Part shown: piece after piece, positions 25,459-34,306 of the stretch
Numbering within the stretch: the stretch's first letter is position 1
Layout: the number at the start of each line of letters is the position of its first letter
Assembly (NCBI GenBank): GCA_002483365.1
Contig: DLHT01000005.1
Coordinates: 62,001 to 126,000 of the forward strand
Reading direction: 5' to 3'
DNA from: Cellvibrio sp. UBA7661
Lineage (GTDB): Bacteria; Pseudomonadota; Gammaproteobacteria; Pseudomonadales; Cellvibrionaceae
Length of the DNA stretch: 64,000 nt
Made by a program: the position numbers and the translations under genes
The notes under the pieces: model-generated
Seen by the model: the letters and a program-made list of their open reading frames with translations, nothing else
Databases searched by the model: none
Told to the model about the DNA's origin: nothing

Positions 25459-26454
25459 TTACTGTGAGCTAGCCGCATCGATTGCATCGTCAACTTCTGC
25501 TGGCGATAAAAACCGTTGCGCGGGTTCAACCGGTGCAGGTGGTGCAAAAGTATCACCGCTTTTCATCAGTTGGCTGCTATCAATACCGACACCACTGCCA
25601 AGCGCATCAGCAACTGCTTTTTTCAGCACAATAATGGCTATACGGCGGTTGATCGGCTCGTTGGGTTTATCAATCACCAAGGGCGCAGCTGATCCCATAC
25701 CTTGTACCGTTGCCACTTTAGCCTCGGGATAAGAACCTTCCAGCAATGCTCTGCGCGCTGCATTGGCACGGTCAGCCGATAACTCCCAGTTAGTGTAAGT
25801 CGCACCTGCTCCGTAAGGTGTTGAGTCGGTATGGCCGGTAACGCTGATTTTGTTTTGTACCTTATTCAAAATCGGTGCCAGCGCGTGCAAGACATCAGAC
25901 GACCACTTTTGCAGATTCGCGCTTCCCACATCAAACATAGGACGCTGGTCTTTATCAACAATCTGGATACGCAAACCCAGCGCAGTAAAATCAATCAGGA
26001 TCTGGTCTTTTATTTGCTGGAACACAGAATCCAACGCGTTAATTTCTGTTTCCAATTGTTTTTTCAATTCTTCCAGCTGCTGCGCTTCTATGCGTTCAAT
26101 TTCTTTTTGCAGCTGTTCTTCTGATAAATCCTGTGCAACAGACTGATCATTGGCGCGCTCATCATTGGGGCTATCTGACTGCGTCATTTCCAGTGGCGTA
26201 TCCTGATTAATCAACCCCAGGTCAGCTCCACCCTCTCCCACAACATATTTACTACCGGGATCATTGAAGTGCGCCGCAATCGCTTTCTGCTCTTCAGGTG
26301 ATGTGCTGCCCAAAAGCCACATCAACAAAAAAAACGCCATCAGCGCCGTCATAAAATCTGCCAGCGCCACTTTCCATGAGCCACCATGATGGCCATGCCC
26401 ATGCCCTTTCTTCTTTTTGATAATGAGAGGTTGCTGGTTCGCGCCCTTTTCCAT
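25459..26454 (-). CDS. motB: Flagellar stator protein MotB
   Basis: The 331-residue stator subunit has a cytoplasmic lysine/histidine-rich start and a single membrane helix (about 28-48) with the proton-conducting aspartate D33 in ALADFMTALMAFF. A plug/linker with a coiled coil follows (about 105-150), then an OmpA-like peptidoglycan-binding domain (about 165-290, with GHTDSTPYG and NWELSADRANA). The ATG at 26454 has AAGG nine bases upstream; the TTG two codons earlier does not. The gene is 30 bases behind motA in the same operon. The helix sequence is of the proton-driven type. Confidence 0.92.
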   Translation of the reverse strand: MEKGANQQPLIIKKKKGHGHGHHGGSWKVALADFMTALMAFFLLMWLLGSTSPEEQKAIAAHFNDPGSKYVVGEGGADLGLINQDTPLEMTQSDSPNDERANDQSVAQDLSEEQLQKEIERIEAQQLEELKKQLETEINALDSVFQQIKDQILIDFTALGLRIQIVDKDQRPMFDVGSANLQKWSSDVLHALAPILNKVQNKISVTGHTDSTPYGAGATYTNWELSADRANAARRALLEGSYPEAKVATVQGMGSAAPLVIDKPNEPINRRIAIIVLKKAVADALGSGVGIDSSQLMKSGDTFAPPAPVEPAQRFLSPAEVDDAIDAASSQ

Positions 26455-26484
26455 CGACAATTACCTTGCAAATGCCTTAACGAG

Positions 26485-27339
26485 TTATCTCTTGGCGCGA
26501 TATTGTTCTTCCAGCTCTTTAAAGCTGGGGCGGACACTGTGAAATAACACTTTGCGACCGAACTCAACTGCAACTTGCGGTGGTACACCATTCATTGATG
26601 CAACCAACACCGCCTTGATACATTCATAAGCGCGTGACTCATCGCGGTTTTTACCACTTAAATAAGATGCAAAAGGAGCGATAAATCCATAAGCAAACAA
26701 AATCCCCAACAAGGTTCCCACCAACGCTGCTGCAACCGCAGCACCAATTTCACCCGCTGGGCCGCCGATTTTCCCCATGGTGATGATCACTCCCAACACT
26801 GCCGCCACAATACCGAAGCCAGGTAAACCATCCGCCGCGTTTTGAATTGCACCCGGAATAACCGCAGCCTCCTGATGATGTCCGTCTAACTCCTGCTCCA
26901 TGAGAGACTCAAGCTCGTGTGGTGCCATATTGCCGGCCACCATGATGCGCAAGTAATCGCAGATAAACTCCACGATATGGTGGTCTTTCATAATCTCCGG
27001 ATAATTGGCAAAAAGCGGACTACTTTCAGGCTCTTCTATATCCCCTTCAATTGCCATCAAACCTTCACGGCGGGTTTTATTGAGGATGTCGTATAGAAGG
27101 GTCAAGATCTCCAGATAAAAGGTTTTATTAAATTTAGATGGTGTCAGTAATGCGCCTGCAGATTTAATAACACCCATGGTGACTGATAACGGATTGCCGA
27201 TAATCATTGCACCAAAGGAAGCACCACAAATAATCATCACTTCAATCGGCGACATAAGCGCCATAGGATTACCACCGTGGATCGCAAACCCACCGATCAC
27301 ACACCCCAGGACAACAATAATCCCTAAAATAATATTCAC
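26485..27339 (-). CDS. motA: Flagellar stator protein MotA
   Basis: The 284-residue inner-membrane protein has four helices: two at the N-terminus (about 3-22 and 33-50) and two near 165-220. The large cytoplasmic loop holds the FliG-contacting charged residues (R and E around 90-100, REGLMAIEGDIEEPE). It pairs with MotB to form the proton-driven stator. The start is GTG at 27339, with a GGGGG stretch upstream. The remaining flagellar genes are not in the window; unlinked motAB is common. Confidence 0.93.
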   Translation of the reverse strand: MNIILGIIVVLGCVIGGFAIHGGNPMALMSPIEVMIICGASFGAMIIGNPLSVTMGVIKSAGALLTPSKFNKTFYLEILTLLYDILNKTRREGLMAIEGDIEEPESSPLFANYPEIMKDHHIVEFICDYLRIMVAGNMAPHELESLMEQELDGHHQEAAVIPGAIQNAADGLPGFGIVAAVLGVIITMGKIGGPAGEIGAAVAAALVGTLLGILFAYGFIAPFASYLSGKNRDESRAYECIKAVLVASMNGVPPQVAVEFGRKVLFHSVRPSFKELEEQYRAKR

Positions 27340-27596
27340 GCAAAAACCCCCAGACAGGTAAAGGTTTAGATTAAAGCGGCAAAAACGATCAAATAAAATT
27401 CAACTCGACCATAACATGATGACCAGCACGGTTTGAGTATAGGCAGGTTGATTTGAGGATCAAGAAAATGGTGAATTAATCGCATTTATGCCCGTTGAAT
27501 ATCAGGGCTTCACTGGCTGACGACATATCCACAAGCATTGAATAACCCTAAAATACAGATCCCATTATTCCTCACTGGCTCGATAGGTAATTCACC

Positions 27597-27911
27597 ATGA
27601 AGATTGACCAACTCCCCGCATCAACCCAACAAGCGCTGGAAGCCGCCACATTTCGCCGCCTCCTGGAACATCTGGACAGCCGCAAAGATGTACAAAATAT
27701 TGAGCTCATGAACCTCGCCGGTTTTTGCCGCAACTGTTTAAGCAAATGGTATGTCGCAGCGGCAAAAGAAGCTGCGATTGAATTGGATTACGAAGATACA
27801 CGCACACACATTTATGGAATGCCTTATGCGGAATGGAAAGATAAATTCCAGACAGAGGCCAGTGCCGCCCAACTGCAACAATTCCAGCAGGCGGCACCAG
27901 ACAATAAATAA
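27597..27911 (+). CDS. DUF1244 family protein
   Basis: The 104-residue protein matches the DUF1244 family of small conserved proteobacterial proteins, known structurally from SMc04008. The hallmark GFCRNCLSKWY block is at about residues 43-53, followed by a YGMPYAEWKDKFQ block near 79-91. The two close cysteines may bind metal. The function is unknown. The gene is single and convergent with the beta-propeller gene that ends five bases downstream. Confidence 0.88.
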   Translation: MKIDQLPASTQQALEAATFRRLLEHLDSRKDVQNIELMNLAGFCRNCLSKWYVAAAKEAAIELDYEDTRTHIYGMPYAEWKDKFQTEASAAQLQQFQQAAPDNK

Positions 27912-27915
27912 ACCG

Positions 27916-28755
27916 TTAGTTCAACTGATAAGCAGTGACGGTGTTTTTGAAAAAGTTCGGCACAAATACCTGATTGGTATTAGGGTCGTAACCAATATCG
28001 GCAGTATTGATTTTTTGCGCTTGCGAATCGATCAATATCTGGATCTTGCCATCGGCTGAAACGTAATACACCAACCCCGGCCAGCAAGACACAATAAATT
28101 CACCGCGTTTGGCCAGCATCTCTATACCATCAATCCCTTGGGCAAAACCTTTGGCAAGCACCAGAGGTTTTTTATCTGCACCGAATAACAGCAATTCAGG
28201 GCCTGCACCGACAACTAAACTGGGTCCAAATGCTTTAAGGCCATTGGCATTGGCTACGTTTTCAAGATAGAGGCTGGGAACATCATCAACAATCCGGTGC
28301 ACTTTGTTAGTACGCGTATCAGACACATAGACAACCCCAGTCGAATTGACCGTCACATCATTTAAGAAGACCGCGCCTTCAATTGGGATTTTCTTCAGCA
28401 GCTTCTGCGCTTTGATATCAACCACTGCTACAGCAGTAATATCAGCAACATAAAGGCGGTTCTCAAATATCGCCATGCCTTTGGGCGCATCGAGCCCGAC
28501 AAGCCAGTCTTTTTCTATCACCGAGCCATCGGTCGCAAGCTTGGCAACACCGCCTTTCCCATCGGCGACATTACCTTCACCATCGATGAGGGATACAAAC
28601 AGATAAGGATCATCTTTATCGGCAACATACAAAACCGATTCAGGCGTTGGCAAATCAGGTGTTTGCCATAACTGTTTAAGGTTATGTTGGGCAAATGCAG
28701 GTAGCGCCCCGAAAAGCACTCCAACCATAGAAAGCGTGTAAATCCAGTATTTCAT
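27916..28755 (-). CDS. Periplasmic SMP-30/NHL-like beta-propeller protein
   Basis: The 279-residue protein has a signal peptide (cleavage near residue 22, AFAQ). Repeated four-stranded blade motifs follow, with LYVADITAVAVVD, VYVSDTRTNKVHRI and NGLKAFGPSLVVG at regular intervals, as in SMP-30/gluconolactonase-like or NHL six-bladed propellers. The metal-binding residues of true gluconolactonases cannot be assigned with certainty. It is divergent from a LacI-family regulator across a 328-bp region with several inverted repeats, so it is a likely target of that regulator. Confidence 0.8.
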   Translation of the reverse strand: MKYWIYTLSMVGVLFGALPAFAQHNLKQLWQTPDLPTPESVLYVADKDDPYLFVSLIDGEGNVADGKGGVAKLATDGSVIEKDWLVGLDAPKGMAIFENRLYVADITAVAVVDIKAQKLLKKIPIEGAVFLNDVTVNSTGVVYVSDTRTNKVHRIVDDVPSLYLENVANANGLKAFGPSLVVGAGPELLLFGADKKPLVLAKGFAQGIDGIEMLAKRGEFIVSCWPGLVYYVSADGKIQILIDSQAQKINTADIGYDPNTNQVFVPNFFKNTVTAYQLN

Positions 28756-28846
28756 TGCGATACCCCATTATTTTTGTAGTCATGCACCACCTGAAACGCA
28801 AAGGTCCCTATGACAGTGCCGTCACAACACAAACTACGTTAAATGA

Positions 28847-28861
28847 TGTACTCCCAGTACA
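28847..28861. promoter_or_regulatory. Palindrome TGTACT-CCC-AGTACA, possible operator
   Basis: This is a perfect inverted repeat with 6-bp arms, 92 bases before the start of the propeller gene and within the divergent region of a LacI regulator. Confidence 0.45.
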
Positions 28862-28914
28862 CAATAAAGCGCTCCCTGAACTAGCCCCATGGTGCCATTT
28901 TCATTTTATGCACC

Positions 28915-28928
28915 GCAAAGTTCTTTGC
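28915..28928. promoter_or_regulatory. Palindrome GCAAAG-TT-CTTTGC, possible LacI-type operator
   Basis: This 14-bp perfect even-symmetry palindrome is the size and symmetry of LacI-family operators. It sits midway between the divergent starts. Confidence 0.5.
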
Positions 28929-28976
28929 AAATCCTTGCATGCACCACTGATAAACACCCATTTTCAGCCCAGGAAT

Positions 28977-29004
28977 GCAATAAGAGTGCGAGATAACTTA
29001 TTGC
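28977..29004. promoter_or_regulatory. Inverted repeat GCAATAAG-N12-CTTATTGC
   Basis: Perfect 8-bp arms are separated by 12 bases, 80 bases upstream of the LacI start. This may be an autoregulatory site or a leader hairpin. Confidence 0.45.
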
Positions 29005-29083
29005 GCTTGTATAGCCTAAGCTCTACCCTAGCAGTCAACTACGACGACATATCCACTCATTTTGCTCATAAGCCCAATAACCT

Positions 29084-30136
29084 ATGAAAACCAGTGCAGA
29101 TAAACTCGCGCCCAAATCCAAAGCCACTATCAAAGATGTCGCCAAGTTAGCCGGGGTATCGTTTAAAACCGTTTCGCGAGTCATCAATAAAGAAGGGACT
29201 GTCGGACAAGAACTGCAAGACAAAGTCATGCAGGCTGTCAAAGCACTGAATTACCAACCTAATCTATCTGCGCGCTTGCTGCGTGGTGCGGCATCCTCCA
29301 TCGGTTTTATCTACGACAACCCCAACAGCAACTACGTAATTGATATGCAAAAAGGGATTTTAGGTGAATGTCGTCGTCAGGGGTATGAACTGGTCATTCA
29401 CCCTTGCGATTCAAAATCCGATGACATCATCGATGAAGTGCTCAACATGATTGATCGCAGCCAAGTGGGTGGACTGGTGTTAACACCGCCCATATCTGAA
29501 ATGCCCGAAGTATTATCGGCCCTGAGCAAGCGCAAGCTACCATTTGTACGGATCTTATCCGGCTCACAACCGCCCGATAAAAAAGGCCCCTGTATTTTCA
29601 TCGATGACCGTACAGCGGCATATAAAATTACCCAATACCTGATTGACCTTGGGCACAAATCCATCGCATTTCTCGGGGGGGAAGAAACACACAAATCGAG
29701 TATTGAACGTTTGGAAGGTTACAAGGCAGCATTAAAAACCAATAAATTGCCGCTTGATAAAAAGCTGATAATACCCGGTGAATATTCGTTTGAGTCCGGT
29801 GTAAAACGCACTCGTCAACTTTTGTCATCCGCTATAAAAGCGACTGCCGTCTTTGCATGTAACGATGAAATTGCAGCAGGCACTCTGTTTGCCGCCCGTA
29901 TTCAAGGTGTAGATGTACCGCAACAATTATCGATAGTTGGATTTGAGGACAGCCCCTTCTCCCGTCAAGCCTGGCCAAACCTGACAACAGCGCAACAACC
30001 CAACCCGACCATCGCAGAACGCGCGACCAATTTATTAATCGATACCATCCGCAATAAGCGCGATGTAGAAAGCGAAGGCTTTTATCCGCAACTTATTGTG
30101 CGCGACTCTACTTGCCCAGCGCCGAGTAAACGCTAA
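29084..30136 (+). CDS. LacI-family transcriptional regulator
   Basis: The 350-residue protein has a helix-turn-helix at about residues 15-40 (ATIKDVAKLAGVSFKTVSRVIN), a hinge helix (LSARLLRG) and a periplasmic-binding-protein-like effector domain (about 70-340). The length and layout are standard. It should bind a palindromic operator as a dimer and respond to a sugar or similar ligand. No sugar-uptake or glycoside-hydrolase gene is adjacent; the only divergent neighbour is the exported beta-propeller. The intergenic palindromes are probable binding sites. Confidence 0.93.
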   Translation: MKTSADKLAPKSKATIKDVAKLAGVSFKTVSRVINKEGTVGQELQDKVMQAVKALNYQPNLSARLLRGAASSIGFIYDNPNSNYVIDMQKGILGECRRQGYELVIHPCDSKSDDIIDEVLNMIDRSQVGGLVLTPPISEMPEVLSALSKRKLPFVRILSGSQPPDKKGPCIFIDDRTAAYKITQYLIDLGHKSIAFLGGEETHKSSIERLEGYKAALKTNKLPLDKKLIIPGEYSFESGVKRTRQLLSSAIKATAVFACNDEIAAGTLFAARIQGVDVPQQLSIVGFEDSPFSRQAWPNLTTAQQPNPTIAERATNLLIDTIRNKRDVESEGFYPQLIVRDSTCPAPSKR

Positions 30137-30167
30137 ACCTCAAACCTAATAATTAGACCTGATAAAT

Positions 30168-30201
30168 AAAAAAGGGGATCGATTACTCGATCCCCTTTTT
30201 T
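30168..30201. terminator. Bidirectional terminator after the LacI gene
   Basis: AAAAAAGGGGATCGA and TCGATCCCCTTTTTT pair around TTAC, between the convergent LacI gene and the coiled-coil protein gene. Confidence 0.9.
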
Positions 30202-30237
30202 ACACATCCAGAATACAGACAACTCTGGGATTGACGA

Positions 30238-31011
30238 TTATTTTGGTGCGCCACTCAACTGTTGTTTAATCTGCAGAATTTCGCGATTGGTACTGCGACG
30301 GAAATCATCGATAGCAGAAATAGCTTCTTCACTGTTACGCATACGACTATTTAACGTATCCAATGCCGTCATTTCCAAACGCATCTTATCCACTGCCTCT
30401 TTCAGATTTTGCACATTTTGTGTTTGCTGGCTGGTACTGGTCGCCATGCCATCAATTTTCACAGCGGCAGCGTCGGCAACGGCTTTATTAGCAGCAATTT
30501 CTTGCTTCAGTGTCGCAATTCCCGCTCTGGCATCTGTACCCAATTTCAGCGCATTGGCAGTATCACGGGTAACGGCTGTTGTTTTTTCGGTGTTCGCAGC
30601 AATCGCTTTGCGGTTGGTCTCTACCAAACCAGCAATACGACGCACTTCTGTATCCAATTTTTTGAGATTGGACTGTAAGGTCACTACAGATGCACTCGAC
30701 TCTTCCGATGTCAAACTCAGCTGCTGCTCTAACCCCTGAATACGTACATCGGCTTGCTTCAGCATTGTTTGTGCTTGAAACAATTGCCAACCAAGAAAAC
30801 CGGCACCGGCAGCGGCAATCAGCGCAATCACCAAAGCAATAGCCGGTAAACTACTGGAAGGTGCCGGTGCAGCATACGCGGGAGCAGCAGGTGCAGACCT
30901 GCGTGTTGGGCGATTTGACGTATCAGGTTCTGATTCTTGATAGCGACGCGACGGGGATTCTGCTGGTTCAGACATTCCGCCTGTCGATAATGTGGGTTCT
31001 CTGCGTTCCAT
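30238..31011 (-). CDS. Single-pass membrane protein with long coiled coil
   Basis: The 257-residue protein has a Pro/Ala-rich cytoplasmic N-terminus (1-55), one membrane helix (about 56-78) and a long heptad-rich region (about 85-245) rich in Ala, Thr, Glu and Lys. No enzymatic motif is visible. The ATG at 31011 follows GAAGG about ten bases upstream. A second ATG twelve codons later (30975) with AGGCGG close to it is a real alternative. Such proteins are annotated as hypothetical or ATPase-like in relatives; a structural envelope role is a guess. Confidence 0.72.
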   Translation of the reverse strand: MERREPTLSTGGMSEPAESPSRRYQESEPDTSNRPTRRSAPAAPAYAAPAPSSSLPAIALVIALIAAAGAGFLGWQLFQAQTMLKQADVRIQGLEQQLSLTSEESSASVVTLQSNLKKLDTEVRRIAGLVETNRKAIAANTEKTTAVTRDTANALKLGTDARAGIATLKQEIAANKAVADAAAVKIDGMATSTSQQTQNVQNLKEAVDKMRLEMTALDTLNSRMRNSEEAISAIDDFRRSTNREILQIKQQLSGAPK

Positions 31012-31130
31012 AACAACTGTTACCTTCGATGATGCAGTGAGAAAAGTTCGCCAACCAGCGAACAATATGTGGTCGCATTTTATAGCACTGGCCTCCACAA
31101 ACATAGGCCAGTCATTTTATTCTGGCCATA

Positions 31131-31158
31131 AAAAAACGGGCATTAAAGCCCGTTTTTT
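31131..31158 (-). terminator. Rho-independent terminator after sodB
   Basis: AAAAAACGGGC and GCCCGTTTTTT pair around ATTAAA, 20 bases beyond the sodB stop. Confidence 0.88.
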
Positions 31159-31177
31159 CTGCAAATCGCACTAGCCT

Positions 31178-31762
31178 TTATTTAGCGTAGTTAGCGTTCA
31201 CGAATTCCCAATTCACCAGCGACCAGAAAGCGCCAATGTAGTTTGGACGTGAATTGCGGTAATCAATGTAGTACGCGTGCTCCCACAAATCGAGAGTCAA
31301 AATTGGAGTCACGGATGCATCAGTCAGCGGAGTAGCGGCATTGCTGGTATTCACAATCGCAACAGAACCGTCCGCTTTTTTTACCAACCAAGTCCACGAA
31401 GATCCAAAGTTGTTGATAGCTGAGTTGGTGAAATCTTCTTTGAATTTATCGAAAGATCCAAATGCCTTAGTGATCGCATCAGCAACTGCACCTGTTGGCG
31501 CACCGCCACCATTAGGGCTCAAGCAGTTCCAGTAAAAAGTGTGGTTCCAGATTTGCGCGGCGTTGTTAAACACTGGGCCAGTAGACGATTTAATAACGTC
31601 TTCCAAACTTTTACCTTCAAATTCAGTACCTGGAACCAAGGTGTTCAGTTTATCCACATAGGCTTTGTGGTGTTTACCGTGGTGATAATCCAGGGTTTCA
31701 GCAGAAATGTGTGGTGCCAGAGCGTCTTTGGCGTAAGGCAGTGCAGGTAATTCAAAAGCCAT
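31178..31762 (-). CDS. sodB: Iron superoxide dismutase
   Basis: The 194-residue cytoplasmic enzyme converts superoxide to hydrogen peroxide and oxygen. The metal ligands are H27, H74, D158 and H162. Q70 in NNAAQIWNHTFYW marks the iron rather than the manganese type. The length matches FeSODs (192-195). It is a single gene with its own terminator downstream, and a short untranslated region separates it from groL. Confidence 0.96.
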   Translation of the reverse strand: MAFELPALPYAKDALAPHISAETLDYHHGKHHKAYVDKLNTLVPGTEFEGKSLEDVIKSSTGPVFNNAAQIWNHTFYWNCLSPNGGGAPTGAVADAITKAFGSFDKFKEDFTNSAINNFGSSWTWLVKKADGSVAIVNTSNAATPLTDASVTPILTLDLWEHAYYIDYRNSRPNYIGAFWSLVNWEFVNANYAK

Positions 31763-31902
31763 GATGTTTCTCCTAGTTCACGGTTGTATAGATTCAATCT
31801 CTGTTAAAAAAATCTGGTAGCAAATAATAACAACTAAACACAGACTCGCTTACTAAAAATTCGCGATTGCAAAAAAATGGGAAAACCAATCGCTGAAAAC
31901 AA

Positions 31903-31925
31903 TTACGGCCCACTAGGGGCCGTAA
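31903..31925 (-). terminator. Terminator hairpin after groL
   Basis: TTACGGCCC and GGGCCGTAA form a 9-bp stem around a 5-base loop. On the minus strand it is followed by TTGTTTTC. It lies 17 bases beyond the groL stop. Confidence 0.75.
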
Positions 31926-31941
31926 CGATTGAGCGCGTTGA

Positions 31942-33582
31942 TTACATCATGCCGCCCATACCACCCATGCCACCCATATCGTGGCCACCAGCAGCTGGCT
32001 TATCTTCTGGCAAATCAGCAACCATTGCTTCAGTGGTGATCATCAAACCAGCGATAGAACCAGCAGCTTGTAATGCAGTGCGGGTTACTTTAGCTGGATC
32101 GAGAATACCCATTTCAATCATGTCGCCATATACGCCAGTTGCAGCGTTGTAACCAAAGTTACCGGTGCCTTTTTTCACGGAATCAGCAACGACCGATGGC
32201 TCATCACCGGCGTTAGCAACGATTTGACGCAAAGGCGCTTCCATTGCACGGCGCGCGATGGTGATACCTGCGTTTTGATCTTCGTTGTCACCTTTCAGGT
32301 CAGCGATAGCAGCCACTGCACGAATCAGAGCGGTACCGCCTCCTGGAACCACGCCTTCTTCTACCGCAGCACGGGTAGCGTGCAGGGCGTCTTCAACGCG
32401 TGCTTTCTTCTCTTTCATTTCAACTTCAGTTGCTGCGCCCACTTTGATTACTGCAACGCCGCCAGCCAATTTCGCTACACGCTCTTGCAGTTTTTCACGG
32501 TCGTAATCAGAAGAAGTTTCTTCGATTTGTACACGGATTTGTTGTACGCGAGATTTGATCTCGTCCGCATTACCAGCGCCATCAACAATAGTGGTGTTGT
32601 CTTTGTTCATGGTGACGCGTTTTGCAGTACCCAAGTGCTCCAAAGTTGCGCTTTCCAGATCCAGACCCACTTCTTCAGAAATCACAGTGCCGCCAGTCAG
32701 TACGGCGATATCTTGCAGCATAGCCTTACGACGATCACCGAAACCTGGAGCCTTCACAGCAGCTACTTTCACGATGCCGCGAATGTTGTTTACTACCAGA
32801 GTAGCCAGCGCTTCGCCTTCAACGTCTTCCGCAACGATTACCAGTGGTTTGCCTGACTTGGCAACGCCTTCCAACACCGGCAGCAATTCGCGAATGTTAG
32901 AGATTTTTTTATCGACCAACAGGATGAACGGGTGATCGTGCTCAACGCTCATGTTGTCCTGATTGTTGATGAAGTAAGGAGACAGGTAGCCACGATCAAA
33001 CTGCATACCTTCTACTACGTCCAGCTCGTTTTCGAGACTGGTACCTTCTTCAACGGTGATAACACCTTCTTTACCTACTTTTTCCATGGCTTCTGCAATC
33101 AGCTCACCAACAGAAGTATCGCTGTTAGCAGAGATGCTACCTACTTGAGAGATAGACTTGGTATCCGCACAAGGAACAGCAATAGATTGCACGTGTTTAA
33201 CAGCAGCGGTAATCGCTTTATCAATACCGCGCTTCAGGTCCATTGGGTTCATGCCCGCAGCAACCGATTTCAAACCTTCATTAACGATTGCTTGAGCCAA
33301 AACGGTTGCAGTAGTAGTACCGTCACCCGCATCGTCAGATGCTTTGGACGCAACTTCTTTCACCATTTGTGCGCCCATGTTTTCAAATTTGTCTTTCAGG
33401 GAAATTTCTTTGGCGACAGAAACACCATCTTTAGTGATGGTTGGTGCGCCGAAAGACTTTTCCAGCACAACGTTACGGCCTTTTGGGCCAAGGGTTGCTT
33501 TAACAGCATCGGCCAAAATATTTACACCGGCCAACATACGTTGACGTGCGCTATCACCAAATTTCACTTCTTTAGCTGACAT
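31942..33582 (-). CDS. groL: Chaperonin GroEL
   Basis: The 546-residue 60-kDa chaperonin subunit has the N-terminal ATP-site block LGPKGRNVVLEKSFG, the GDGTTTATVLA P-loop at about 86-96, the apical domain, the VVPGGGTALIRA block near 410 and the C-terminal GGM repeats. It forms a double heptameric ring with GroES and folds proteins in an ATP-driven cycle. It lies 92 bases behind groS on the same transcript. Two sigma-32-like promoters precede groS. Only one groEL is seen here. Confidence 0.98.
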   Translation of the reverse strand: MSAKEVKFGDSARQRMLAGVNILADAVKATLGPKGRNVVLEKSFGAPTITKDGVSVAKEISLKDKFENMGAQMVKEVASKASDDAGDGTTTATVLAQAIVNEGLKSVAAGMNPMDLKRGIDKAITAAVKHVQSIAVPCADTKSISQVGSISANSDTSVGELIAEAMEKVGKEGVITVEEGTSLENELDVVEGMQFDRGYLSPYFINNQDNMSVEHDHPFILLVDKKISNIRELLPVLEGVAKSGKPLVIVAEDVEGEALATLVVNNIRGIVKVAAVKAPGFGDRRKAMLQDIAVLTGGTVISEEVGLDLESATLEHLGTAKRVTMNKDNTTIVDGAGNADEIKSRVQQIRVQIEETSSDYDREKLQERVAKLAGGVAVIKVGAATEVEMKEKKARVEDALHATRAAVEEGVVPGGGTALIRAVAAIADLKGDNEDQNAGITIARRAMEAPLRQIVANAGDEPSVVADSVKKGTGNFGYNAATGVYGDMIEMGILDPAKVTRTALQAAGSIAGLMITTEAMVADLPEDKPAAGGHDMGGMGGMGGMM

Positions 33583-33674
33583 ATCTTCACTTCCTACAGT
33601 CTTTTGTTAACACATGGAAACCGGCTATTGCGGTCTCACGTTAAATTCTTTGGCATTCGAATCAGATATTCGAA

Positions 33675-33965
33675 TTACACCAGAACCGCTTTGATATCGG
33701 ATTCACTCAGGATGACCAGTTCTTCACCGTCGATGGTAATGGTGTCGCTGCCAGCGTATTTGCCGAATACCACTACATCACCCACTTTCACATCCAGAGG
33801 ACGCAATTCACCACTCGCCAGTACACGGCCATTGCCTACGGCTAATACTTCACCTTGATTCGGCTTTTCTTTCGCTGCGCCAGACAGGATGATGCCGCCA
33901 GCGGTTTTGGTTTCTTCTTCTTTGCGACGAACTACAACACGATCATGCAACGGACGAATTTTCAT
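33675..33965 (-). CDS. groS: Co-chaperonin GroES
   Basis: The 96-residue lid of the chaperonin has the standard start MKIRPLHDRVVVRR, the mobile loop ETKTAGGIILSGAAKEKP at about 16-33, and the C-terminal GEELVILSESDIKAVL block. The ATG at 33965 follows GGAG and gives the family length exactly; a longer in-frame extension upstream is not coding. It is the first gene of the groSL operon. Confidence 0.97.
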   Translation of the reverse strand: MKIRPLHDRVVVRRKEEETKTAGGIILSGAAKEKPNQGEVLAVGNGRVLASGELRPLDVKVGDVVVFGKYAGSDTITIDGEELVILSESDIKAVLV

Positions 33966-34073
33966 GGAACTTTGTCTCCTAACAAAACAGATTAAACACT
34001 CGCGGAACCCATCACCCGACACTCTACACATGAGCAAGGCATCAAGAGTGGGAGCAATGTGATCCGCGTGATG

Positions 34074-34103
34074 ACATATAAGGACAGCCCGGAAAGTTTC
34101 AAG
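34074..34103 (-). promoter_or_regulatory. Sigma-32-like promoter, groSL proximal
   Basis: On the minus strand CTTGAA (34103-34098) is followed after 14 bases by CCTTATATGT (34083-34074), close to the heat-shock consensus CTTGAA-N13/14-CCCCATNT. The -10 part lies about 109 bases before the groS start. Confidence 0.55.
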
Positions 34104-34183
34104 GCCATCAGTTAAGGCCACCGTTTTACAGGGGCTTCCCCCCTTAGTCTTAAACAAGGGCGGTGACCTAAAAGCGGTGACAC

Positions 34184-34213
34184 CTATGTGGGGTTGGGTT
34201 TAAGGATTTCAAC
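34184..34213 (-). promoter_or_regulatory. Sigma-32-like promoter, groSL distal
   Basis: On the minus strand GTTGAA (34213-34208) is followed after 14 bases by CCCCACATAG (34193-34184), a near-consensus heat-shock -10. The remainder of the 341-bp region between groS and fxsA shows nothing else identifiable. Confidence 0.5.
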
Positions 34214-34306
34214 AGAAGGGTAGAGAAAATTTATGATATCCCGGCTTTAAGCCATTTCTGGTACCGGATAGGTTCTGGTTCAACTGGATTCTGGCTTGAA
34301 TAGATT

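Larger units (their letters stand above)
28756..29083. other. 328-bp divergent intergenic region with clustered repeats
   Basis: The region lies between the propeller gene (minus) and the LacI gene (plus). It holds three inverted repeats (28847-28861, 28915-28928, 28977-29004) and three copies of ATGCACC (28782, 28908, 28939). A small open frame crosses it, but it has no ribosome-binding site and overlaps the regulator start, so I do not call it a gene. Confidence 0.6.

Noticed and set aside
28755..29087. A 110-codon frame in the LacI/propeller gap
   Set aside because: It has no ribosome-binding site and no homology I recognise; it overlaps the likely regulatory palindromes and runs into the LacI start.
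32224..33579. Long open frames on the plus strand opposite groL
   Set aside because: They are codon-bias shadows of the strongly conserved groL reading frame and have no ribosome-binding sites or family resemblance.
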